Shown in pieces: positions 31,704-38,027 of a DNA stretch of 38,027 bases. The stretch is from an uncultured Oscillibacter sp. GTDB taxonomy: Bacteria > Bacillota > Clostridia > Oscillospirales > Oscillospiraceae. Numbering within the stretch: the first letter of the stretch is position 1; each line of letters starts with the position of its first letter. The notes beneath the pieces are model-generated. The model worked only from the letters and a program-made list of their open reading frames with translations, made no database searches and had not been told where the DNA came from. The stretch lies in the NCBI GenBank assembly GCA_910585385.1, contig CAJUDV010000004.1:53118-91144 (forward strand), given 5' to 3'. Position numbers and translations under genes: made by a program.

Positions 31704-32080
31704 CGGACTGGATTCTCCCGTTTCTCTGCGGCCTGGGGGCCAGCGTCATCTCCGCCTGGGGCGTGGGCGGCGGGACGCTGCTGCTGCTGGTGATGACCCT
31801 CTTTCTGGGGGTGGACCAGCGGACCGCCCAGGGAATCAACCTCCTCTTCTTCCTGCCCACCGCCATCTCCGCCCTGGTGTGCCACTGGAAAAACGGCTAC
31901 CTGGACAAGCCCACCCTGAAGGCCGCCGTCCCCCCGGCGGTGATCCTGGCCCTGGCGGGGGCCTGGGCCGCCACGGCCCTGGACGTGGAGCTGCTGCGAA
32001 AGCCCTTTGGGGTCTATCTGCTGCTCTCCGGCGTCAGCCTGGTGTGGCCGGGAAAGAAAAAAGGCGGCGCGCCCTCTTGA
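31700..32080 (+). CDS. TauE/SafE (TSUP) half transporter, second half
   Basis: 126 residues from GTG 31700, overlapping the TGA of the first half by the GTGA pattern. It repeats the TSUP unit: LGASVISAWGVGGGTLLLL, VDQRTAQGINLLFFLPTAI, and the closing LRKPFGVYLLLSGVSLVW. Four hydrophobic segments. The GxGGG and QGxN features match the first half's GGGGG and QRKxYAT region, as in full-length TauE. Substrate unknown. The promoter of the TPP riboswitch overlaps its last codons. Confidence 0.87.
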   Translation: MTDWILPFLCGLGASVISAWGVGGGTLLLLVMTLFLGVDQRTAQGINLLFFLPTAISALVCHWKNGYLDKPTLKAAVPPAVILALAGAWAATALDVELLRKPFGVYLLLSGVSLVWPGKKKGGAPS

Positions 32081-32105
32081 CAGCTCCGCCCAAAAATGCC
32101 ATAAT
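32077..32105 (+). promoter_or_regulatory. promoter of the TPP-riboswitch transcript
   Basis: TTGACA (32077-32082), 17-base spacer, CATAAT (32100-32105). The predicted start near 32112 is just ahead of the riboswitch. The -35 includes the stop codon of the upstream transporter gene. Confidence 0.75.
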
Positions 32106-32114
32106 AACCGTGAA

Positions 32115-32197
32115 AAACAGGGGAGCCGCAAGGCTGAGAGGAAGCGACGCTTCGACCCTTTTACCTGATGTGGATAATGCCACCGTAGGAAGTTTTC
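32115..32197 (+). ncRNA. TPP riboswitch (THI element)
   Basis: Conserved thi-box parts in order: AGGGGAGCC, the short loop, GGCTGAGAGG, a variable stem, GACCCTT, ACCTGAT, GTGGATAATGCCACCGTAGGAAG. These are the pyrimidine- and pyrophosphate-binding helices of the TPP aptamer. A strong terminator follows at 32214-32244, so TPP binding is expected to favour termination. The controlled genes thiW and thiM begin 388 bp after the terminator. Confidence 0.95.
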
Positions 32198-32213
32198 ATG
32201 AGAGTTTCCGCAG

Positions 32214-32244
32214 GCGGATACCCACATGGGTATCCGCTGTTTTT
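32214..32244 (+). terminator. riboswitch expression-platform terminator
   Basis: Perfect 10-bp stem GCGGATACCC-acat-GGGTATCCGC (32214-32237) followed by TGTTTTT. Located 17 bases after the aptamer, it is the regulated terminator. Confidence 0.9.
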
Positions 32245-32632
32245 GATTTCCTGGACAGAGAGGAGCGTGGGGAGGAGAACATCACAGGCGTCCCGGGTTT
32301 CCGGGAGCGGGCCGAGGGGGAGCGCCCTGGGCCCGGGCCATATGGGAGGCGCCGGCATGCCGGCGCTCTCCTGACAGCGATGGGAAGCCGTGTTCCGGCG
32401 TGAGAGGGGGCCAGGAAGCCCCGACCGAATTTTCCTTGCGGGCGGACGATTTGTCCGGCCCTTGCCCTGCAAGGGGAAAACGCTGTCTGTGCCGCTGTTT
32501 TCTCCCTGCCCTTCTTTTTCTTGAAAAAGAAAAAGAGGCAAAAAGAATTTTATTGCGCTGCGAAGTAATTCCGGGTCTTCGGGCGCGGCAACAAAATCTT
32601 TTTGAACGTTCATCTGAAAAGGAGTCTTTTTT
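32245..32632. other. 388-bp spacer with repeated hairpins between the riboswitch and thiW
   Basis: No supported gene; a 78-codon frame at 32400-32636 lacks a ribosome-binding site and recognisable content. Structures: GCGCCGGC-at-GCCGGCGC (about 32351-32368), TTTTCCTTGC...GCAAGGGGAAAA (about 32429-32480), a perfect CTTTTTCTT-gaaa-AAGAAAAAG (32514-32535), and an imperfect long hairpin between CAAAAAGAATTTTATTGC and GCAACAAAATCTTTTTG (32539-32604). The last 20 bases carry the AAAAGGAG site of thiW. Confidence 0.6.
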
Positions 32633-33151
32633 ATGAAGCGCAATTCCACAAAAAAACTGGCCCTGGCCGGGGTGCTGTGCGCCGTGGCCGTGGCGGGCAG
32701 TACGCTCTCCTTCCCCGTGTTCGCCAGCAAGTGCGCCCCGGTGCAGCACATGGTCAACGTCCTCTGCGCCGTGTTCCTGGGGCCCTGGTACGGCCTGGGG
32801 GCGGCCTTTGCGGCCAGCCTCCTGCGAAACCTCCTGGGATTGGGAAGCCTGCTGGCCTTCCCGGGGAGCATGTGCGGGGCCCTGCTGTGCGGCCTGGTTT
32901 GGAGGAAGTCCAAAAATCTGTGGCTGACCCTGGCGGCGGAGGTCTTCGGCACCGGCGTTCTGGGCGGCCTGCTGGCCTACCCCGTGGCCGTGGCCTTTAT
33001 GGGCGCGGACGCCGGCGCCGTGGCCTTTACCGCCTATGTGGCGCCCTTTTTCATCTCCACGGCGGTTGGCTCCGCTCTGGCGGGGGCGCTGGTCCTGACC
33101 CTGGAAAAGAGCGGGGCCCTGGGGTCCGTGAAGAGCTCTTTGGAGTGCTGA
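32633..33151 (+). CDS. thiW: ThiW, energy-coupling-factor S component for thiazole
   Basis: 172 residues, about five to six membrane helices. ThiW is the substrate-binding S component proposed to import the thiamine precursor hydroxyethylthiazole with a shared ECF module. Family-typical text: LALAGVLCAVAVAGSTLSFPVF, SKCAPVQHMVNVLCAVFLGPWY, and LLRNLLGLGSLLAFPGSM (partial strings of the conserved core). ATG 32633 follows AAAAGGAG. TPP-riboswitch control and the following thiM gene confirm the role. No ECF ATPase genes are in the window. Confidence 0.95.
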   Translation: MKRNSTKKLALAGVLCAVAVAGSTLSFPVFASKCAPVQHMVNVLCAVFLGPWYGLGAAFAASLLRNLLGLGSLLAFPGSMCGALLCGLVWRKSKNLWLTLAAEVFGTGVLGGLLAYPVAVAFMGADAGAVAFTAYVAPFFISTAVGSALAGALVLTLEKSGALGSVKSSLEC

Positions 33152-33223
33152 CAACAGCGGTTTCCGGGGGCCGGCCAGAGGGCCGGGTCCCCCGGCGATC
33201 CGTTTTTGAGGAGGGAGAATCCG

Positions 33224-34027
33224 ATGCCCGACATTACCCGCCTGGACCAGATTCGGGCCCGGCGGCCTTTGATCCACTGCGTCAGCAACATGGTCTCCGC
33301 CAATGACTGCGCCAATCTGGCGCTGGCGGCGGGAGCCAGTCCCATCATGGCCCACGCTCCGGAGGAGATGGCGGCTGTCACCGCCGCCAGCGACGCCACG
33401 GTGCTGAACACCGGCACCCCGGACGAGGCCCGGTTCCAAACCTGCCTTCTCTGCGGGCGGGAGGCGGCCCGCCTGGGCCGGCCGGTGGTGCTGGACCCGG
33501 TGGGCGTGGGGGCCGGCTCTTGGCGGCTGGAGCGGGTGCTGACGCTGCTGGAGCGCTTTCCCGTCTCCATCCTCCGGGTGAACCTGGGGGAGGCCCGGGC
33601 CCTGGTGGGGGAGGCCGGCGGGGAACAGGGGGTGGACAGCCCCGCCCCCGCCTCCCGGGAGGAACGGTCCGCCGCCGCCCTGGCGCTGGCGAGGCGGCAC
33701 CGGGCCGCGGTGCTGCTCACCGGGCCGGAGGACCTGGTCACAGACGGCAAGACCCTCTGGCGGGTCTCCGGCGGCAGCGGACAGACGACCTCCGTCACCG
33801 GGACGGGGTGCATGCTGTCGGTTCTGTGCGGCGTGTTTAGCGCCGTGGAGCCGGAGCCGCTGTCCGCGGCCCTGCTGGCCTCCGCCTTTTGGAAGACCTG
33901 CGCCCGCCGGGCGGAGGAGCGGGCCGGCGGGCGGGGGCCCGGCAGCTTTCGCACGGCCCTGCTGGACGCCGCCGGAACGCTGACGGCGGCGGACCTGGCC
34001 GCGGAGGCGGAGATTGAAAGAGAGTAG
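33224..34027 (+). CDS. thiM: hydroxyethylthiazole kinase ThiM
   Basis: 267 residues. ThiM phosphorylates 4-methyl-5-(2-hydroxyethyl)thiazole for thiamine salvage. Conserved elements: PLIHCVSNMVSANDCANLAL near the N terminus (residues 15-34), GASPIMAHAPEEM, VVLDPVGVGA, ILRVNLGEARAL, and the anion-hole VTGTGCMLSVLCGVF near the C terminus. ATG 33224 is chosen because GAGGAGGGAG lies upstream; a GTG-type start at 33206 is possible. It follows thiW by 72 bases under the same riboswitch. No thiD or thiE is adjacent, so only the thiazole arm is encoded here. Confidence 0.95.
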   Translation: MPDITRLDQIRARRPLIHCVSNMVSANDCANLALAAGASPIMAHAPEEMAAVTAASDATVLNTGTPDEARFQTCLLCGREAARLGRPVVLDPVGVGAGSWRLERVLTLLERFPVSILRVNLGEARALVGEAGGEQGVDSPAPASREERSAAALALARRHRAAVLLTGPEDLVTDGKTLWRVSGGSGQTTSVTGTGCMLSVLCGVFSAVEPEPLSAALLASAFWKTCARRAEERAGGRGPGSFRTALLDAAGTLTAADLAAEAEIERE

Positions 34028-34032
34028 AGACG

Positions 34033-34072
34033 CCGGAGATCCCGCCGTGCCCGCGGCGGGATCTCCGGTTGT
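34033..34072 (+). terminator. terminator of the thiW-thiM operon
   Basis: Perfect 15-bp stem CCGGAGATCCCGCCG / CGGCGGGATCTCCGG (34033-34047 with 34054-34068) followed by TTGTTTT. Confidence 0.92.
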
Positions 34073-34143
34073 TTTCCTGTGATCTGTCTGCCCGCTTCTA
34101 ATCTCCGCCGCCGCCGCATAAGGTTGTCCCAGAGGTGATGTAC

Positions 34144-35319
34144 ATGAGAAAAAAGCCCATGTTCCCCGCCGGACTTTTCCGGCGGCTGGAGGCGGGGATT
34201 CTGGGGCTGGCGGTGCTGTGGACGGCGGCGGTGACAGCCGGCAGCGACACCGCCGCCGCGGCCTTTTCAGCCCTGCGGGACTCCCTGCCCCTTGGGGCGC
34301 TGCGGTGGGAGCTGGGGGATCTGTGGACCCGGGACCAGCTGTCCCCCGCCGCCGTGCTGGCCATCAGCCAGGCGCCGCTGCTGCTGTCCGCCCGGGCGGA
34401 GGTGGCGGAGCTGTGGCAGAGCGCGGAGACGGCGCCCCCCGCCGCCGCGGACGAGGAGGCGGAGGAGGCGGCCCCCACCCCGGTGGAGGAGACGCCTATG
34501 GACGTCGACGCGCCCCCCGCCGCCGCGGACAACGGCGTTCCCGCCCGGACCCTGGTGCCCAACGATCCCAGCGGCTACACCGTCTTTGGCCGGGCCTACA
34601 TCAGCAACTCCACAGACCACGAGATCCCCCTCACGGCCCTGGGGGAGCCCTTTGCGGCGATGCTGACCGCGGAAGAGCCCCAGATTCTGATTCTCCACAC
34701 CCACGGCAGCGAGGCCTACACCCCCGCCCCGGGGACGGAGGTAGTCTGGTCCGGGGATTACCGCACCACGGATACCCGGTACAATGTGGTGAAGGTGGGG
34801 GATGAGATGGCGGCGGTGTTCGGCGAGGCGGGGATCTCCGTCCTCCACGACCGGACGCTGTACGACTATCCCTCCTATTCCGGGGCCTATGACCGGGCGC
34901 TGTCCGCGATCCAGAGCTACCTGACCCAGTATCCCTCCATCCGCTTCATCCTGGACGTCCACCGGGACGCCATTGAGGACGGCCAGGGCAACCAGTACAA
35001 GGTGGTCTCGCCCATTGAGGGTGTGGGGACCTCCGCCCAGATGACCCTGGTGGTGGGCAGCGACGGCAGCGGCCTGACCCATCCGGACTGGCTGGAGAAC
35101 CTGCGGCTGGCGGTGGCTCTCCAGCAGGACCTTCTGACGGAGTATCCCACGCTGATGCGGCCGCTGCTGCTGCGGAACTCCCGGTACAACCAGCACGCCA
35201 CCACCGGTTCCCTGCTGGTGGAGGTGGGCGCCGCCGGAAACGCCCCGGAGGAGGCGCTTCTGGCGGGCCGCCTCTTCGCCCAGCGCATGACTCAGGTGCT
35301 GCGGGCGCAGAGCAAGTAG
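34144..35319 (+). CDS. spoIIP: stage II sporulation protein P (peptidoglycan hydrolase)
   Basis: 391 residues. SpoIIP is the amidase/endopeptidase that works with SpoIID and SpoIIM to thin septal peptidoglycan and drive engulfment during sporulation. One membrane segment lies at about residues 16-33, followed by a long Ala/Pro/Glu-rich linker (about 85-130) and the hydrolase domain with ILILHTHGSEAYTP, FILDVHRDAI and a late SLLVEVGAAGNAPEEA (metal and catalytic His/Glu positions). ATG 34144 is chosen over GTG 34135 and ATG 34138 because AGAGGTG is six bases upstream. It supports a spore-forming host. The linker is unusually low in complexity. Confidence 0.95.
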   Translation: MRKKPMFPAGLFRRLEAGILGLAVLWTAAVTAGSDTAAAAFSALRDSLPLGALRWELGDLWTRDQLSPAAVLAISQAPLLLSARAEVAELWQSAETAPPAAADEEAEEAAPTPVEETPMDVDAPPAAADNGVPARTLVPNDPSGYTVFGRAYISNSTDHEIPLTALGEPFAAMLTAEEPQILILHTHGSEAYTPAPGTEVVWSGDYRTTDTRYNVVKVGDEMAAVFGEAGISVLHDRTLYDYPSYSGAYDRALSAIQSYLTQYPSIRFILDVHRDAIEDGQGNQYKVVSPIEGVGTSAQMTLVVGSDGSGLTHPDWLENLRLAVALQQDLLTEYPTLMRPLLLRNSRYNQHATTGSLLVEVGAAGNAPEEALLAGRLFAQRMTQVLRAQSK

Positions 35320-35324
35320 GCCCT

Positions 35325-36260
35325 TTACAGGTGGGGAAGGCTCCTGCGGTACTGCCGCAGGGCCTCCTCCCGGCCCTCTTCCCGGGCCGCGTCCAGCTTG
35401 GCCAGCAGGGCGGAGCGCTCTTCCGGGAGATTTCCCTGGACCACCACGGCGTTGGAGGCCCCCAGCGTGGCGAACCACACGGGGATTTTCAGCCCCTCCA
35501 CCAGGACCCGGACCTCCTCCAGCTTTTCCAGCTCGCTCTCCTCTGCCCAGGCTCCCGCCTGGACCTCCCGATACAGCCGGGACTCCGGGAAGAGGGTGAG
35601 CATGGAGGAGCCGATGATTTTGGGGTTTGTCCGGTTGAAGACCTCCGCCGACGCGGCGGCCCCCTCCGCGCCGTGTCCCGTCCCGGGAAGGCCCGCCAGG
35701 TACATGAAGTGATAGCGGATGCCGGCGCCGTCCAGGCGGCGGGTTTGTGTCACAATGTCCTCCGGGCCGTAGCCCTTGTCCATAAACCGGAGGGAGGGGC
35801 CGTGGCCCGTCTCCACGCCGATGCTGAGACCCGTGTAGCCCAGGTCCCGGAGGGCTTTCAGCTCCCCGTCCGTCTTTCTGCCCACGTCTGTCACCCGGGC
35901 GAAGCAGCCGATGGTCTCACAGGCGGGGAGGTACCGCCGGACCAGTTCCCCGATGTGCCCCAGCTTCTCAGAGGACAACGCGAAGGGGTTGGCCCCGGTG
36001 AGAAAGACCCGGCGGACCCCGCCGGGCTCCGGCAGGCCCTGGAGCAGGGCGGCCAGCTTTCCCATGGGGTCGTGGGCCATCATCTGGGCCTCCCGCAGGT
36101 CCGCTTCCACCGTCTCCGGCGGCGTCATCCGGAACTGGAAGGGCAGGCCGTCGTAGAGGGTGCAGAATTTGCAGCGGTGCCACGTGCAGCCCGCCGTCAC
36201 CTCCAGCAGGAGGGACGCGGCCTCGTAGGGCGGCCGCCAGATGGTGCCTGTGTAGTGCAT
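35325..36260 (-). CDS. radical SAM protein (elongator/coproporphyrinogen-like fold)
   Basis: 311 residues. The [4Fe-4S]/SAM cluster motif is GCTWHRCKFC (CxxxxCxxC, as in the uncharacterised GCxxNxCxFC group), near residue 25. Further TIM-barrel features: RVFLTGANPFALSS, TIGCFARVTDV, GLSIGVETGHG and YHFMYLAGLPGTG (HemN/oxygen-independent coproporphyrinogen-like segments). No second domain for heme chemistry or a C-terminal RNA-binding domain is evident. ATG at 36260 (MHYTGTIWRPP) is chosen because AAAGGAG is eight bases upstream. Product unknown. It is divergent from an HxlR gene and ends 5 bases from the spoIIP stop. Confidence 0.9.
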   Translation of the reverse strand: MHYTGTIWRPPYEAASLLLEVTAGCTWHRCKFCTLYDGLPFQFRMTPPETVEADLREAQMMAHDPMGKLAALLQGLPEPGGVRRVFLTGANPFALSSEKLGHIGELVRRYLPACETIGCFARVTDVGRKTDGELKALRDLGYTGLSIGVETGHGPSLRFMDKGYGPEDIVTQTRRLDGAGIRYHFMYLAGLPGTGHGAEGAAASAEVFNRTNPKIIGSSMLTLFPESRLYREVQAGAWAEESELEKLEEVRVLVEGLKIPVWFATLGASNAVVVQGNLPEERSALLAKLDAAREEGREEALRQYRRSLPHL

Positions 36261-36356
36261 ATGTATCGCTCCTTTCCCCTGGAATGTAACAGGGGAGAGG
36301 GCTTTGCGCAAGTCCTGTCTTTTTTGGGTGATACGCTCTTTTTTCGTACCAAGGCC

Positions 36357-36385
36357 TTTTCAGCGGGCCGCCGGAATGGTATACT
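36357..36385 (+). promoter_or_regulatory. promoter of the second hxlR gene
   Basis: TTTTCA (36357-36362), 17-base spacer, TATACT (36380-36385) with extended TGG. Predicted start about 29 bases before the ATG. Confidence 0.7.
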
Positions 36386-36420
36386 GAACTCCGACGGAAT
36401 TCCCGAAGGAGGCGCGTCCC

Positions 36421-36840
36421 ATGTCCGAGAACAAGTTCAGCGGGCCGGAGGCCCTGGCCCGCTGCGTCCCCATGAGCCGGCTGCAGTCGGTGCTCTCCGG
36501 AAAGTGGAAGATTTTGATTTTGTGGTATGTGGCCTTTTACAGGGTCCAGCGGTTCGGCCAGCTGCTGCGCCGCCTGGAGGGCGTCACCCAGTCCACATTG
36601 ACCAGGCAGCTGCGGGAGCTGGAGGCGGACGGCTTTCTTCGCCGGGAGGTCTTCCCGGAGGTGCCGCCCCGGGTGGAGTACACCCTGACGGAGCTGGGAG
36701 AGGGCTTTCTGCCGGTGCTGGAGGCCATGCTCCGCTGGAGCGAGGAGAACCTGTGCCCGCCGGGGTATGTGAGCCCCTGCGGGGAGGGGCCGGACCTGCG
36801 GGGACCGGAGGATGGGGCAGGTCCCACGGCGCGCCGGTGA
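36421..36840 (+). CDS. HxlR-family winged-helix regulator
   Basis: 139 residues. Winged HTH with the HxlR pattern: a Cys before the first helix (LARCVPMSRLQSVLSGKWKI), RFGQLLRRLEGVTQSTLTRQLREL, and the wing PEVPPRVEYTLTELGEGFLPVLEAM, identical in part to the regulator at 27405 (EVPPRVEYTLTELG). The C-terminal ~30 residues are Gly/Pro-rich and unconserved in appearance. ATG 36421 has GAAGGAGG upstream. It is divergent from the radical SAM gene and probably controls it or itself. Confidence 0.93.
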   Translation: MSENKFSGPEALARCVPMSRLQSVLSGKWKILILWYVAFYRVQRFGQLLRRLEGVTQSTLTRQLRELEADGFLRREVFPEVPPRVEYTLTELGEGFLPVLEAMLRWSEENLCPPGYVSPCGEGPDLRGPEDGAGPTARR

Positions 36841-36846
36841 TAAGAA

Positions 36847-36877
36847 GAGGGCGGGACATCCGAGATGTCCCGCCCTC
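36847..36877. terminator. terminator between the second hxlR and RNHCP genes
   Basis: Perfect 14-bp stem GAGGGCGGGACATC / GATGTCCCGCCCTC with a CGA loop. The minus-strand side is followed by TTCTTATC, so it mainly serves the leftward RNHCP gene. Confidence 0.85.
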
Positions 36878-36881
36878 CGGC

Positions 36882-37304
36882 TCATTCCGTTATTTCATCC
36901 CCGGCGAGGCTCGCCAGCTTGTGCAGGTGCTCGATGGGAAACGGCGGTGCCGCCATGGGCCGCGCCGCGATGGACAGCAGCTTCATGGGGCTGTCGTCCG
37001 CCGCCACCCGGTTGGATGACAGGGCTCCGCACCGCTTGCAGCGGTGAATAATGGCCCACTCGCCGCCCTTTCGGACCCACACCGCCACCGGCTCCATGAG
37101 CCCGCCGCAGTCCGCCGCCCGGTCTCCCGGCTCCACGTCCAGGTGGAGGCTTGTAAGGCAGTTGGGACAGTGGTTGCGGTGGCCGCTTCCGGCCCCCTCC
37201 GGGCCCACGGGCCAGCCGCAGGCCTTGCAGGGGAAGGCGTCGCCGCAGGGATGGGCCTTGTAATAGCCTTTTTGGAATGTCTTTCTCTTGTTCTCCCGGT
37301 TCAT
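36882..37304 (-). CDS. RNHCP-domain zinc-binding protein
   Basis: 140 residues. The RNHCP motif is exact in GHRNHCPNCLTSLHLDVEPGD, which I give in parts: GHRNHCPNCL and SLHLDVEPGD, followed by CGGLMEPVAVW. Two further Cys pairs (CKACGWPVG and HRCKRCGALSSNRVA) complete likely zinc sites, so the protein is a small zinc ribbon. Function of the family is unknown; some proteins of this class are linked to RNA or ribosome contexts. Start ATG at 37304 has GGAGGAAC upstream on the minus strand. Confidence 0.9.
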   Translation of the reverse strand: MNRENKRKTFQKGYYKAHPCGDAFPCKACGWPVGPEGAGSGHRNHCPNCLTSLHLDVEPGDRAADCGGLMEPVAVWVRKGGEWAIIHRCKRCGALSSNRVAADDSPMKLLSIAARPMAAPPFPIEHLHKLASLAGDEITE

Positions 37305-37579
37305 GGGATGGTTCCTCCTGATAGAATTGGCGTCATTCTACGGGAGGCAGGGTTTTCAGATAGATGTGTCCTGACCTCCCGGTCAGACGACACTCTCCGC
37401 GTTTTTACGCTTCATAGGGCAAACTCCTTTTTGAATCGCTCCGCCCGGGGGCGGGACATGGTCAAGGATACCACACCGCGCCGCCGCCGTCAACCCCCGT
37501 CACCGATTGCCCCGCTGCCGCCTATACTGTCATACGGGCGGCGTTCCGCCCGAACCTGAATCAAAGGCGGAGATACGCT
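37305..37579. other. 275-bp intergenic region upstream of the ZIP gene
   Basis: Divergent regulatory gap. It contains a small TGACC-tccc-GGTCA hairpin (about 37372-37385) and a possible rightward -10 TATACT at 37523-37528 with a weak -35. I see no gene. Confidence 0.5.
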
Positions 37580-38027
37580 ATGCTGCAATCCTTACAATGG
37601 GCGGCCCTGGGCACCGGATTCACGTTCCTGATGACCACGCTGGGCGCCGCCACGGTGTTTTTCCTCTCCGGGGAGCCCAGGCCCCGGTTCCAGCGGGCCA
37701 TGCTGGGCTTTGCCGCGGGGGTGATGACCGCGGCCTCTGTGTGGAGCCTGCTGCTGCCCGCCATCGACCAGGCGGAGGGGGAGGGGCGGTTCCCCGGCTG
37801 GCTGCCGGCTGCTGCCGGAATGCTGCTGGGGGTGGTGTTCCTGGCGGCCCTGGACGCCATGCTGCCCCACCTGCGGCGAAACCGGGACCTGGCCGACGAC
37901 ACCTGGCGGCAGAACACCCTTCTCATGACCGCCATCACGCTACATAACGTGCCGGAGGGTATGGCGGTGGGGCTGGCCTTCGCCCTGGCGGCCCAGGGGG
38001 AGAACTTCGCCGGGGCGGCGGCCCTGG
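37580..38027 (+). CDS. ZIP-family metal transporter, cut by the window end
   Basis: At least 149 codons, open at the right edge. ZIP/ZupT-type transporters import divalent metals such as Zn or Fe. The N-terminal helices (GTGFTFLMTTLGAATVFFLSG, AMLGFAAGVMTAASVWSLLLPAI) match the family, and the fourth-helix metal motif HNVPEGMAVGLAFALAAQ is present near residue 123. ATG 37580 is preceded by GGCGGAG. The rest of the protein lies outside the window. Confidence 0.93.
   Translation, partial: MLQSLQWAALGTGFTFLMTTLGAATVFFLSGEPRPRFQRAMLGFAAGVMTAASVWSLLLPAIDQAEGEGRFPGWLPAAAGMLLGVVFLAALDAMLPHLRRNRDLADDTWRQNTLLMTAITLHNVPEGMAVGLAFALAAQGENFAGAAAL

Noticed and set aside
32400..32636. 78-codon frame between the riboswitch and thiW
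   Set aside because: No ribosome-binding site and it crosses several perfect hairpins; treated as non-coding spacer.

Overview
The window is GC-rich bacterial DNA with densely packed genes, AGGAGG-type ribosome-binding sites, stop/start overlaps (ATGA, GTGA) and strong GC-rich terminators. It carries a sporulation cell-wall hydrolase (SpoIIP), a TPP-riboswitch/ThiW/ThiM thiazole salvage locus, a MurT/GatD-like pair, NfnAB-like bifurcating oxidoreductase subunits, a ferredoxin-thioredoxin reductase operon, a DUF1540 protein and HxlR regulators. Together these point to an anaerobic, spore-forming, high-GC member of the Bacillota, most likely Oscillospiraceae (Flavonifractor/Oscillibacter-like). 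That placement is inferred from gene content, not from a marker-gene tree. No rRNA, tRNA, CRISPR array or transposase gene was found.

Layout. 1-11.2 kb: a duplicated 5' end of uvrB around a hairpin-rich insert, uvrB, an MmcQ/YjbR protein, a membrane protein, an MBOAT/AlgX-like polysaccharide O-acylation pair, an EamA exporter, YbaK, a small AT-rich XRE-regulator island, and uvrA. 11.3-14.0 kb: a cyclase, a divergent MurT and a GatD-like protein that lacks the glutaminase Cys and His. 14.0-19.2 kb: a leftward RluA/monooxygenase/cupin operon, an ABC-F ATPase with a long leader, and a divergent CBS/Crp pair. 19.4-26.2 kb: NfnA-NfnB, a zinc-ribbon/DUF2085 pair behind overlapping hairpins, a D,D-carboxypeptidase, pgi and a small P-loop protein. 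26.3-30.0 kb: a degenerate MBL-fold protein divergent from an HxlR regulator, then a Crp/Fnr regulator followed by an FTR-thioredoxin-ferredoxin-membrane Fe-S operon. 29.9-32.1 kb: repeat elements, a ribbon-helix-helix protein, two small Cys-rich proteins and a TauE/SafE transporter encoded as two half genes. 32.1-34.1 kb: TPP riboswitch, thiW, thiM. 34.1-38.0 kb: spoIIP, a radical SAM protein, a second HxlR, an RNHCP protein and a truncated ZIP transporter.

The most interesting points are: (1) the Crp/Fnr - FTR - Trx - 2[4Fe-4S] - membrane Fe-S cluster, whose promoter has a perfect palindrome at about -41; (2) the MurT/GatD-like pair with a catalytically dead amidotransferase subunit; (3) a family of roughly 85-195-bp multi-hairpin elements, one with 12-bp perfect terminal inverted repeats and one associated with a 55-bp duplication of the uvrB start; (4) two mutually exclusive perfect hairpins in one leader. 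All functional assignments come from motif recognition by eye; no database search was run.
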